DNA of 64,000 nucleotides from Chromatiales bacterium (GCA_027076405.1 JALTJN010000421.1:62001-126000), one strand, 5' to 3'. Shown: positions 21,018 to 28,606, counted from the first letter of the stretch. Numbers and translations are program-made. The notes: generated by a model not told the origin, from the letters alone.

Positions 21018-22124
21018 ATGTCAAATATTCCTGAAAAACTATGGCCTGATAAATGGTGGATGAAAGATAAATGGAGAAAATTTTTTCCGAAAATAAGTGA
21101 TGATGAATATAAGTCTAGCTTTCATTTACTTGAGGAAATATTTGACGAAGACTGGTACAAATTATTAGGTAAGCAGTCATACCACCACCCACTAGTGAAA
21201 AATATACTAATGCGTGAATCAGCCTATGATGTTGATTCGATGTTGTATCTCGCACAACTTATTAATACTCTTAAAGATACAATTGGCTTTGGTCGAGTTT
21301 TAGAAGATTATAAAGTCATAAGTAGGGCATACAGCGCACACCAAGAAATGGTTTTATGTTCAGGTCTAAAGTCACAGTATTACACGGTTGATTTTATACC
21401 ACCAAAACCTAAAAAAGGACCTACGCCAGATATTATCTGTTCAAAGAATGGAAAAGAGTTCGTTGTTGAATGTAAGTATATCAACGAAGTTGAAAAGGAA
21501 AATTGGTTTGATAACTATAGATTGCATTATGGAAGAATATTAAACGAAGTCCCCACCGGTGATTTGGCTTTGTTGTTTATAAATCATATAGGTGAGATTG
21601 ATATTACAAGATATATAAATGAGGATGGTAGTTTGTTATCCCCATATTTGGCTGCTCTTATTAATACCTTTCCAATAGCTAATGAAATTTATAGACATTA
21701 TTATTCATTCGGTAAACCTTTTATATCCGAAATTGAAGGGGTTGGTATAGTAGGACTCATACCTACTACTAAAACATTCTTTAGTAGTGTTGGATTACCA
21801 GAAAACGATTCTAGACATCTTATTCGCCGATTATTTGGCAATGGCGTTAAGAAAGCTGTAAGGCAAATTAATGCATCGGGGTTGCCTGGTATTGCTGTTA
21901 TATTTCAAGCATACCCACCAGATCGTTTATATATGCAAAGAAAATTTAATGAGCTAGTCAATGACTCACCAGATAAATATGATAATTTGATTGGTGTTCT
22001 TGTTTTACAGGCTCAGAACATATTGAAATACATTCATCCTAACTGGATTGAAAATAAAAATTGTAAATATTCACTTCATGAATTTGATTTAGATGATGCA
22101 TTTAAACAGCTATTTGATATATGA
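21018..22124 (+). CDS. PD-(D/E)XK-family nuclease-like protein
   Basis: A 368-residue protein with a restriction-endonuclease-fold core: D138 in TPDIICS, then E151-C-K153 in FVVECKY, the D-x12-E-x-K spacing of PD-(D/E)XK enzymes. The N-terminal ~100 residues are mostly helical. The C-terminal ~170 residues contain strands such as LALLFINHIG and IGVLVLQAQN. No methylase gene is nearby, so an ordinary type II restriction-modification pair is unlikely. It is third in the island and ends just before a short tandem repeat and a transposon remnant. The function is proposed from the motif only. Confidence 0.65.
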   Translation: MSNIPEKLWPDKWWMKDKWRKFFPKISDDEYKSSFHLLEEIFDEDWYKLLGKQSYHHPLVKNILMRESAYDVDSMLYLAQLINTLKDTIGFGRVLEDYKVISRAYSAHQEMVLCSGLKSQYYTVDFIPPKPKKGPTPDIICSKNGKEFVVECKYINEVEKENWFDNYRLHYGRILNEVPTGDLALLFINHIGEIDITRYINEDGSLLSPYLAALINTFPIANEIYRHYYSFGKPFISEIEGVGIVGLIPTTKTFFSSVGLPENDSRHLIRRLFGNGVKKAVRQINASGLPGIAVIFQAYPPDRLYMQRKFNELVNDSPDKYDNLIGVLVLQAQNILKYIHPNWIENKNCKYSLHEFDLDDAFKQLFDI

Positions 22125-22132
22125 ATAATAAG

Positions 22133-22156
22133 AAAATAAGAAAATAAGAAAATAAG
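22133..22156. repeat. Three tandem copies of an 8-base unit
   Basis: AAAATAAG is repeated three times just after the stop of the nuclease gene. It looks like simple slippage sequence and may mark the island edge. Confidence 0.8.
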
Positions 22157-22241
22157 AATTGAGATAGAAGATAGTCATGAGTTTGTTGTGATTATACGAG
22201 GATTCGAGTCATATAGGTGATGTTAAATTATCTAGTAAAGT

Positions 22242-22462
22242 GGGGTCAGAACACAGTTTCTTCTAATATAGTTTTCTAATTCGTATTTAATATTCACAGG
22301 GAGGTGCGCTATATAACCTCTTCGAGTTTCGTTCAGCATGACCTTAACGTATGCTATGCGTTCTGGCCTTTATGTCACGTAAACCTAGATTTAATCTTGT
22401 TGGTGTTCCTCAACATGTTATACAGCGGGGTAATAATCGAGAGAAAACTGTGTTCTGACCCT
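22242..22462 (+). mobile_element. RAYT/REP-type element remnant, copy 1, with terminal inverted repeats
   Basis: The ends GGGGTCAGAACACAGTTT (22242-22259) and AAACTGTGTTCTGACCCT (22445-22462) are inverted repeats matching at 17 of 18 positions. Inside are a GAGGT...ACCTC dyad (22301 onward), a REP-like hairpin AACGTAT-GCT-ATGCGTT (22346-22362) and the first 28 codons of a REP-associated transposase. A 75-base core (22300-22374) recurs at 24885-24961. This is a short, non-autonomous derivative. Confidence 0.75.
22372..22458 (+). pseudogene. N-terminal fragment of a REP-associated tyrosine transposase (RAYT, IS200-like)
   Basis: Twenty-eight codons reading MSRKPRFNLVGVPQHVIQRG followed by NNREKTVF and a stop. 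This is the recognisable opening of RAYT transposases, which normally run well over 150 residues with an HUH pair and a catalytic tyrosine. All of that is missing, so it cannot be active. The stop codon lies within the right terminal repeat of the element. Confidence 0.8.
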
Positions 22463-22520
22463 ATTTGTTTAGCTTTCAGAAACATTGAGGTATAATTAGC
22501 CGCCAATTTTTACTTGAGAT

Positions 22521-23684
22521 ATCATCATCAATTCCAAAGATAATAAAGAAATAAATCAGATACCTGCACCTGTAGCCTCATCAAATTCTGCTGAATCAGT
22601 AGCAAATACACAGTTTAAAATTGCTACTTTCAATTTATTTAACTACCTTGAGCCACCCTATGCTTACTATGATTTTGATCGTATTTATAGTGCTGAGCAA
22701 TGGCAGAAAAAACAACGCTGGGTGACTGAATACTTGCGTGAATATCAGCCTGATATTATTGGGTTTCAAGAGGTTTTTAGTACTGAATCATTAAAAGAGT
22801 TGGTTGCCTCGCTAGGTTATGGTTATTTTGAAGTGGTTGATCAGCCTGAAGTGATTGATGATTTTATTTATACGCAGCCTGTTGTCGCCATTGCATCTCG
22901 TTTTCCTATCGTTGATATTAATTCGGTCAAACCAAACGCTGAACTCGCACAAACATTAGGGTTGACTGATGACTTCTCTTTTAGTCGAAAAGTATTAAGG
23001 GCAACTATTGACGTTCCGCATGCGGGCAACTGCGATTTTTATGTTGCGCACTTTAAATCGAAACGTCCAATGATTGAAATTGATGAGCAAGATACAAATC
23101 GATCGGCAGAGCAAACGATTATTGAAAGCTTAAAAGCTGATGTGGCTGGTGGTTGGGGGTCAACCATACGGCGGGGAAGTGAAGCTACGTTGTTAATGAT
23201 TGATATGATTGAGCGGCGTGAGATTACTGGTTACCCCATGGTATTAATGGGTGATTTTAATAATACCTTGGCTGATGGTGTGTTAAGCCATTTACTGACA
23301 AGCACCTTACGTTTTGTTTCTGATATTGACAGCGAGGCCTATCTTGCTAAGTATTGTTTAAACGATGTCTGGGATTTGTTTCAGCTGGCTCAATCTAATG
23401 AAGCCAATGAAATATATGACGCAAATGAAGTTGATGACAGAGCTTTAGAAATAAATCAAAATGAAAAAGTAGTGCGTACCCCAACACATTATTATGGCGG
23501 TAGTGGCTCGGTACTCGATTACATTTTATTGTCATGTGAATTTGATGCCAGTTATCACGACAGTCTTTTTGAGGTCAGCGCTTATCATACATACAATCGG
23601 CATTTAATTAATTCTATTTTCGATCGTGATGGCGAAAGTACAGATCATGGCATTGTGTTAGCTACATTAACCTTAAGATCATGA
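22521..23684 (+). CDS. Endonuclease/exonuclease/phosphatase (EEP) family protein, start codon abnormal
   Basis: Metal-dependent phosphodiesterase fold with every active-site element: ATFNLFN (Asn), GFQEVF (Glu), VAHFKSKR (His), LMGDFNNT (D-x-N) and STDHG (DH). It could cut DNA, RNA or a small phospho-ester. The conserved N-terminal motif lies upstream of the first usable start (GTG 22722), and the frame is open back to a TGA at 22515. It contains no ATG, GTG or TTG before 22722, only three ATC codons at 22521-22529 after a weak TGAGA. Either an ATC start is used or the gene lost its start next to the RAYT remnant. A TATAAT lies at 22491-22496. Confidence 0.75.
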   Translation: MIINSKDNKEINQIPAPVASSNSAESVANTQFKIATFNLFNYLEPPYAYYDFDRIYSAEQWQKKQRWVTEYLREYQPDIIGFQEVFSTESLKELVASLGYGYFEVVDQPEVIDDFIYTQPVVAIASRFPIVDINSVKPNAELAQTLGLTDDFSFSRKVLRATIDVPHAGNCDFYVAHFKSKRPMIEIDEQDTNRSAEQTIIESLKADVAGGWGSTIRRGSEATLLMIDMIERREITGYPMVLMGDFNNTLADGVLSHLLTSTLRFVSDIDSEAYLAKYCLNDVWDLFQLAQSNEANEIYDANEVDDRALEINQNEKVVRTPTHYYGGSGSVLDYILLSCEFDASYHDSLFEVSAYHTYNRHLINSIFDRDGESTDHGIVLATLTLRS

Positions 23685-23718
23685 CGGCAAATAATGGACA
23701 ATAAAAGGAAAAACAAAA

Positions 23719-23735
23719 GGGTCAGACTCGATTGA
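23719..23735. repeat. GGGTCAGACTCGATTGA-type dispersed repeat
   Basis: One of several related pieces in 22.2-25.0 kb: GGGTTAGACTCGATTGA near 24640, CCAGACTCGATCAA at 24000, GGGGGCCAGACTCC near 24704 and GGGGTCAGAAC at 22242 and 24805. They look like ends of RAYT/REP-related elements in different states of decay. The stretch 23685-23895 has no other gene. Confidence 0.6.
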
Positions 23736-23774
23736 AACTAATTAAAGGGGTCATGGCTGCAAGTATGCAGTAAG

Positions 23775-23835
23775 TAATAGGTGTCAGAGAACAATTGTTT
23801 ATAATATTAGAGAGTATTATTCTCTGATACCTATT
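23775..23835. repeat. Large imperfect inverted repeat
   Basis: Left arm TAATAGGTGTCAGAGAA (23775-23791) and right arm TTCTCTGATACCTATTA match at 16 of 17 positions around a 28-base A+T-rich centre. It could fold as a hairpin downstream of the EEP gene, or be a miniature element; TAATAGGTGACAG recurs at about 24982. Confidence 0.7.
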
Positions 23836-23895
23836 ATCTAACTAATTTCTGTTATATTGAGCTATCTTTTCTGTAAACGACAAGTGAGGAAAATC

Positions 23896-23988
23896 ATGAG
23901 CAAAGGACAAAACAGTAAGAAAGAAGATAAAAAGAAATCCGCTTTAACACCTAAGGAAAAAAAGAAAAAGAAAAGAAAGGTTAATTAA
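23896..23988 (+). CDS. Lysine-rich microprotein (30 residues)
   Basis: ATG 23896 follows a good GAGGA ribosome site by seven bases. The product MSKGQNSKKEDKKKSALTPK ends in a run of Lys/Arg. About half its residues are lysine or arginine, so it is very basic and probably binds nucleic acid or ribosomes. I recall similar short MSKGQN-K-K-rich hypotheticals in other proteobacteria, which supports a real gene. The role is unknown. It stands alone between the inverted repeat and the DUF3087 gene, which is on the other strand. Confidence 0.6.
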   Translation: MSKGQNSKKEDKKKSALTPKEKKKKKRKVN

Positions 23989-24080
23989 ACTCAATGAGGC
24001 CAGACTCGATCAACGACAGGGTCTAGTCTTGTTTCTTACCTTAAAATAGAAGTCTATGTCAATTAAAGGGGGCTTTGTTT

Positions 24081-24587
24081 TTAAAATTGTTCTAACATAG
24101 CTGGGTTATATAAATCTGAGAGTGAACTCAATCCTGCTACTTCCATACGCTTATCATGTACCTGAATTTTTCTCAGTAAATCTTCCATAGTAATGGTGTT
24201 ATCGTCTAGTTCATAAAGTTGTTTTGAACCATAGAGCATAAAACTCATAATGATCATGGCATCTTTATTATTATTTTCAATTGCGGCTTCTATCTTGCGT
24301 TGTTTGCGTTGTATCCGATTTAACTGTTGTTTTAAATCCCAGACATAGACCACTTCAAACATATAAGGATGCTGACGAAATTTAGTTAGTACAAAAAAGA
24401 CCGTAGTCGCTGCAATGACGACACCTGCCATATTGTGAAAAAGATACGACGCTTCTGGGTTACTGAAAAAGGAAATAAATGATGCAGAAATTGCAGGTGC
24501 GACAATTAAAAGGGCAAATACTATACCGGCAAAGACTATTCTAAAATGCTTTCTGTAACGAATCTTATTAATCTCTCTGAGCTGCAT
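24081..24587 (-). CDS. DUF3087 family inner-membrane protein
   Basis: A 168-residue protein with two membrane segments (about residues 15-37 and 50-66) and a cytoplasmic C-terminal helical part. The pattern VYVWDLKQQLNRIQRKQRKI, then AAIENNNKDAMIIMSF and YELDDNTITMEDL, matches what I know of DUF3087. The function of that family is not established. It lies isolated among REP-like repeats; the 470 bases upstream (24588-25057) hold only repeat remnants and the ppnN leader. Confidence 0.75.
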   Translation of the reverse strand: MQLREINKIRYRKHFRIVFAGIVFALLIVAPAISASFISFFSNPEASYLFHNMAGVVIAATTVFFVLTKFRQHPYMFEVVYVWDLKQQLNRIQRKQRKIEAAIENNNKDAMIIMSFMLYGSKQLYELDDNTITMEDLLRKIQVHDKRMEVAGLSSLSDLYNPAMLEQF

Positions 24588-24804
24588 ATAAATGACCTAA
24601 TATTAAAGAAAGGTAATTTTAGCTTACTTTAAATCAATAGGGTTAGACTCGATTGATTTCTTCGTTCTCTTAACTTAAATAAATGGGCCCAGAGGAAATC
24701 AGGGGGCCAGACTCCTTGATTCTCTACTGAGTCTAGATATAAACGAGATATAATTTTATCTTGTTGATTTTAATGGTTTAAATTAGTATTTTCTCTAAAT
24801 AAAT

Positions 24805-24994
24805 GGGGTCAGAACATACTTTTTACTAATATAGATCGATAAGTTATTATTAATTACCAATTTAATTAAATTTTATTATCTCATGGAGGTGCACTATAGA
24901 ACCTCTTCGAGTTTCGTACAGTATGACCTTAACGCATGCTATGCGTTCTGGCCTCTCTATGGCATGAAATCCTTGTTTTTATAATAGGTGACAG
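24805..24994 (+). mobile_element. RAYT/REP-type element remnant, copy 2
   Basis: Begins GGGGTCAGAACATAC like copy 1. The core at 24885-24961 differs from 22300-22374 at about five positions plus a 2-base insertion, and includes a perfect hairpin AACGCAT-GCT-ATGCGTT (24931-24947). The transposase start is decayed: ATG GCA TGA at 24959. It ends near TAATAGGTGACAGCCCCCC, a motif also related to the inverted repeat at 23775. This fills most of the gene-free stretch before ppnN. Confidence 0.7.
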
Positions 24995-25005
24995 CCCCCC
25001 ATAAA

Positions 25006-25025
25006 CTTTACTATATTAAGTAAAG
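25006..25025. repeat. Short dyad before ppnN
   Basis: CTTTACT-ATATTA-AGTAAAG, a perfect 7-bp inverted repeat ending about 20 bases before the AAAAGGA ribosome site of ppnN. It may be an operator or a 5' leader hairpin. Nothing else supports either reading. Confidence 0.35.
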
Positions 25026-25057
25026 GTTTGAGCCATTTACCGATAAAAAGGAATCAC

Positions 25058-26428
25058 ATGAAACCAGCAGTCATTGATGCACGCATTACACCGGAAGGTA
25101 GGTTGGACGTGTTGTCCAAAGTTGAAGTAGATAAATTACTCGATACCAGTCAGGGTGGTTTATATAATATATTCCGTAATTGTTCGCTGGCGGTATTGAA
25201 TTGCGGTAATAAGATGGATGATGGTAAGCAATTACTGGAACGTTATAAATCATTCGATATCCATGTCGTGCAACAAGCTCGCGGCATTAAGCTAGAAGTG
25301 AAGAATGCGCCTGCCAATGCTTTTGTCGATGGTAAAATGATCAAGGGTATTAATGAACATTTGTTCGCGGTACTGCGGGATGTCGTTTATGTCAGTGATG
25401 AGATAAATGATAATCCGAAGTTTGATCTTAATACCTCGAATGGCATTACTAACGCGGTCTTTCACATTCTGCGTAATACGAATATTCTGCGTCCGAGTTT
25501 AAATCCCAATCTAGTCGTGTGCTGGGGTGGGCACTCCATTAAACGCAAAGAATATGATTACACTAAAGAAGTTGGCTATGAGATGGGGCTGCGTGGTCTG
25601 GATATTTGTACAGGTTGTGGTCCGGGTGCGATGAAGGGGCCAATGAAGGGTGCTACCATCGGTCATGCTAAGCAACGCATCAATAACGGCCAGTACCTTG
25701 GCATTTCTGAGCCGGGTATTATCGCTGCCGAATCGCCTAATCCGATTGTTAATGATTTGGTGATCATGCCCGATATTGAAAAACGACTTGAGGCTTTTGT
25801 GCGAACGGGGCATGGCATTGTGGTCTTTCCCGGTGGTGCTGGCACCGCGGAAGAACTTCTTTATATCCTTGGTATTTTGCTACACCCTGATAATGCCGAT
25901 ATTCCTTTCCCGCTCATACTTACCGGCCCTGAAAGTGCGGAAGAATTTTTTGTTGGTATTAACCAGTTTATTGCTGACACACTGGGCATTGAGGCACAAC
26001 AACGTTACAAAGTGATCATCAATGATCCTGCGCGCGTGGCTCGCGAAATGAGTGCAGGCATGATCGAGGTACGCGATTATCGAAGAGATAATAATGACGC
26101 TTATTATTTTAATTGGTTGCTAAATATTGAGCCTGACTTTCAACAGCCATTCGAACCGACTCATAAAAATATGCGCAGTCTTGAATTGCATAAAAACCAG
26201 CCACGACATACGTTGGCGGCTAACTTACGCAGGGCCTTTTCAGGCATTGTTGCAGGTAATGTAAAAGACGATGGTATTCGTGCTGTTGAAGAACATGGCT
26301 TATTCGAGATTCGAGGCGATGCCAGTATTATGGAGCCAGTCGATATATTACTCGCTTCTTTTGTTGAGCAACATCGAATGAAATTACCTGGCACTAAATA
26401 TGAGCCTTGTTATCGTATTGTTAAGTAA
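25058..26428 (+). CDS. ppnN: Nucleotide 5'-monophosphate nucleosidase PpnN (YgdH)
   Basis: Hydrolyses purine and pyrimidine nucleoside monophosphates to base and ribose 5-phosphate; in E. coli the enzyme is stimulated by (p)ppGpp. The LOG-type catalytic loop PGGAGTAEE begins at residue 258, and the flanking N-terminal and C-terminal regulatory domains are present at full length (456 residues). The ATG at 25058 sits seven bases after AAAAGGA; an upstream TTG frame is leader. It is monocistronic, preceded by repeat remnants and followed by about 160 bases with no gene. Confidence 0.95.
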   Translation: MKPAVIDARITPEGRLDVLSKVEVDKLLDTSQGGLYNIFRNCSLAVLNCGNKMDDGKQLLERYKSFDIHVVQQARGIKLEVKNAPANAFVDGKMIKGINEHLFAVLRDVVYVSDEINDNPKFDLNTSNGITNAVFHILRNTNILRPSLNPNLVVCWGGHSIKRKEYDYTKEVGYEMGLRGLDICTGCGPGAMKGPMKGATIGHAKQRINNGQYLGISEPGIIAAESPNPIVNDLVIMPDIEKRLEAFVRTGHGIVVFPGGAGTAEELLYILGILLHPDNADIPFPLILTGPESAEEFFVGINQFIADTLGIEAQQRYKVIINDPARVAREMSAGMIEVRDYRRDNNDAYYFNWLLNIEPDFQQPFEPTHKNMRSLELHKNQPRHTLAANLRRAFSGIVAGNVKDDGIRAVEEHGLFEIRGDASIMEPVDILLASFVEQHRMKLPGTKYEPCYRIVK

Positions 26429-26587
26429 GAATAAATGAGGGAAAATTCCAGAATGAATTCTTATTTAAACAGGAAAACATAAGCAATAAATTGATATTAC
26501 GTGATAGATGTCATATTAAGCCGTTTTTAGTGGCTTTGATAAAATAGTAATATTACTCGTATAGATAATGTGTAAAGGGAGATTACC

Positions 26588-27145
26588 ATGCCAGAAAATA
26601 TCGATTATAAATTTTTAAGCCAATTGGAAGGTGGAAGCAAAACAATTGGTTATGTTCCTGCTGCAGCTGTAAGTAAAAGTGGTGTAATCATTGCTACAGG
26701 TTTTGATTTAGGTCAGCGAAATGAAGCTGATTTAAATAAGCTAGGCTTATCCATTGCTCTTGTCACTAAATTGAAACCTTATTTAGGAAAAAAAGCAAAG
26801 GATGCACAGGCTGCATTAAAGAAAACCCCTCTTACTGTTACTGCTACACAAGCAGAAGAAATTGATAAGTCGGTTAAGAAAAAGCATATTGAGCAAATAA
26901 AGCTCAAATATAATGCTGTTCCCGGGAACAAGAAAAAATTTGTCGATCTACCTAAGCAGGCACAAACAGTTATCGCTTCTGTATCTTTTCAATACGGCAC
27001 TGGTTTATCAACACGTGTCCCTAAGTTTTGGAAGGCTGTAACGACACAAGACTGGGAAGAAGGTGTAAAATTACTTAACAACTTTGGTGACGCTTATCCT
27101 ACACGCAGAAAAAAAGAAGCCTTGGTGCTTGGAGAAATAAAATGA
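26588..27145 (+). CDS. Pesticin-C-terminus-like / T4-lysozyme-fold muramidase
   Basis: A 185-residue protein with the pesticin/T4-lysozyme active-site pattern: E14 in LEGG, then T37-G-F-D40 in ATGFDLGQ, and a helical C-terminal lobe with QTVIASVSFQYG. It should cut the glycan strands of peptidoglycan. No signal peptide is present, so it would need delivery by a secretion system, holin or lysis. The strong GGGAG ribosome site precedes ATG 26588. Its last four bases overlap the start of a lipoprotein gene, an arrangement common for effector-immunity pairs. It might also be a prophage leftover, but no phage genes surround it. Confidence 0.75.
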   Translation: MPENIDYKFLSQLEGGSKTIGYVPAAAVSKSGVIIATGFDLGQRNEADLNKLGLSIALVTKLKPYLGKKAKDAQAALKKTPLTVTATQAEEIDKSVKKKHIEQIKLKYNAVPGNKKKFVDLPKQAQTVIASVSFQYGTGLSTRVPKFWKAVTTQDWEEGVKLLNNFGDAYPTRRKKEALVLGEIK

Positions 27146-27795
27146 AATTGAATTTGTTGGTGTTAGTTTCAACTATAACTCTATTTTCATGTGGGGTTAA
27201 TAAAGATACCTCGATGAGTACACATGTATTTAATGCTGATATTGCTTCATCACTGAATGATTTTAAAAAATCATTTAATTCTAAAAGGGCAGGACTTGAA
27301 TTTGTTTCTGGTATTAAGGTACATAATTGTAATGCCTATACAAAAGAAGTTAAAAAATCAAAAATAAGTGAAGGTGTTAATAATCAAATCGCTAAAAGCG
27401 AATATTTATTATGTGATGTTTTAGGACTGCTGGGTAATAAATCTTATTCGCTAGTGAAACCAAACTTAAACATAAATAATGTGATTTCTAATAAACTTGA
27501 TTTGCGTACGTTTCCTTCTTCTCTTGGCCCTAGGTTAGATGATAATAATTTTACAATAAGAAGTATTGCTGGTAATGATTTGGTTGTTAAGGGTGATAGT
27601 ATTATATATGAAACTCCAGATTGGAACTTCAAATTAGAACTTGTTGCTACAGCTGATGTTAATGATAATAAAAATGAAGACTGGATACTTTGGGTAACCG
27701 ATGAATCAAAATCGGGTAATTATCGAAGTTATCAAACACTCGTTTTATATGATGTTGATGTTTCAAAAAACATAATAGCCGTTCAAAGTCACTAG
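27142..27795 (+). CDS. Putative lipoprotein, possible immunity protein of the adjacent muramidase
   Basis: 217 residues with a lipoprotein signal: hydrophobic stretch LLVLVSTITLF then SC at about residue 17. The rest is predicted periplasmic, with no family I recognise; VATADVNDNKNEDWILWVTD near the C-terminus has a D-x-N-x-N-x-D-type calcium-like loop. The ATG overlaps the muramidase stop by four bases, implying coupled translation. A periplasmic lipoprotein made with a muramidase would be a logical inhibitor, as in T6SS effector-immunity pairs; that role is inference. Confidence 0.6.
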   Translation: MKLNLLVLVSTITLFSCGVNKDTSMSTHVFNADIASSLNDFKKSFNSKRAGLEFVSGIKVHNCNAYTKEVKKSKISEGVNNQIAKSEYLLCDVLGLLGNKSYSLVKPNLNINNVISNKLDLRTFPSSLGPRLDDNNFTIRSIAGNDLVVKGDSIIYETPDWNFKLELVATADVNDNKNEDWILWVTDESKSGNYRSYQTLVLYDVDVSKNIIAVQSH

Positions 27796-27848
27796 TCTTT
27801 ATTCAATACTATTATGGTTAAATTATAATCACTCCGATATTTTTACGG

Positions 27849-28114
27849 TTGTTTATTTTTTTATTTCTTATTTCAAGTAGTGTATGTATTGCGCAGACTT
27901 CCAATATTAACCTTTTAATTGATGCTCTCGATTGCTCAACCATCAGAACAAGTCCTCAGTTGGATGATTGTATGCATAAGAAAATGTTAAGCTCGAATGC
28001 TTGGTTTTTGAGGTTCAGACAGGAACTTCTGCATATATTACAACTATAAATAATTGTGCCATTTCTTATGAATGCAGAACGTATCAAGGCATTGAAAAAA
28101 ACTGTATCTTCTAG
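27849..28114 (+). pseudogene. Small exported Cys-containing protein, apparently frameshifted
   Basis: From a TTG at 27849 the frame encodes a signal peptide (FIFLFLISSSVCIAQ) and ALDCSTIRTSPQLDDC, which resembles the start of LprI-type lysozyme-inhibitor domains. That frame ends at 28049 in an unconvincing tail. A second frame, open from 27980 to 28114, reads FEVQTGTSAYITTINNCAIS and on to two further cysteines, which looks more protein-like. The two halves join if one base was lost or gained around 27985-28010. The weak TTG start also lowers confidence. It sits in the muramidase-lipoprotein cluster. Confidence 0.4.
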
Positions 28115-28132
28115 CAAAAAGGCTGCTTAAGT

Positions 28133-28555
28133 ATGTTTAAAAAATCATTTATTATTTTTGGTTTCCTTCTTTGTAATGGAGTATCAGCTGAGTTAATTAA
28201 GCCTACTATTCCGATTAATATTTCAGCGGTAAGTACTCATCTTATAAATAAAAAGTTAGTAAGGATTATTCAATATAGAATTACAGAAGAACCGAAAGTC
28301 ATTATAGAAATGCTGACACGACCACGACAAAAAGTTATATCTAAACTTGAAATTAAAAGTGTGGAATATAACGGTAGGAAACTAGATTTTTTAAGCTCTG
28401 CTGGTACTTCTTTTGAGTCTATTAAAGTAAAAGAGAATAGAATAGTTATTGAAATATTTTATGTTTATCCCGGAAAAGGCGGTGGTTCTCTTGACCTGAT
28501 TTGTGCCGTCAATGTTACTAATAAATTTTCTTCTCCAGTCTGTAGTGAAAAATAA
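28133..28555 (+). CDS. Small exported protein of unknown function
   Basis: 140 residues starting with a clear signal peptide (KKSFIIFGFLLCNGVSA). The mature part is beta-rich with a C-terminal pair of cysteines (DLICAV...SPVCSEK) that could form a disulfide, and a glycine-rich YPGKGGGSLDL. No family is recognised. It is the last gene of the plus-strand cluster that begins with the muramidase and converges with hrpB. A periplasmic partner or inhibitor role is possible but untested. Confidence 0.55.
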   Translation: MFKKSFIIFGFLLCNGVSAELIKPTIPINISAVSTHLINKKLVRIIQYRITEEPKVIIEMLTRPRQKVISKLEIKSVEYNGRKLDFLSSAGTSFESIKVKENRIVIEIFYVYPGKGGGSLDLICAVNVTNKFSSPVCSEK

Positions 28556-28606
28556 ATAATAAGTTTTGGGATAGTGTTCTTTATAATTATTTAATTTACA
28601 GTTTTC

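Noticed and set aside
22133..22156. Tandem 8-base repeats as a CRISPR array
   Set aside because: Units are adjacent with no spacers; no cas genes are present.
22304..22495. A 63-residue frame across the RAYT remnant
   Set aside because: It runs in a different frame from the recognisable transposase start and has no ribosome site or protein-like pattern.
22722..23684. GTG at 22722 as the start of the EEP gene
   Set aside because: It would cut off the conserved N-terminal ATFNLFN motif, which is in the same open frame just upstream.
28068..28130. 20-codon ORF MNAERIKALKKTVSSSKKAA
   Set aside because: No ribosome site, and it overlaps the more protein-like Cys-rich frame of the broken exported protein.
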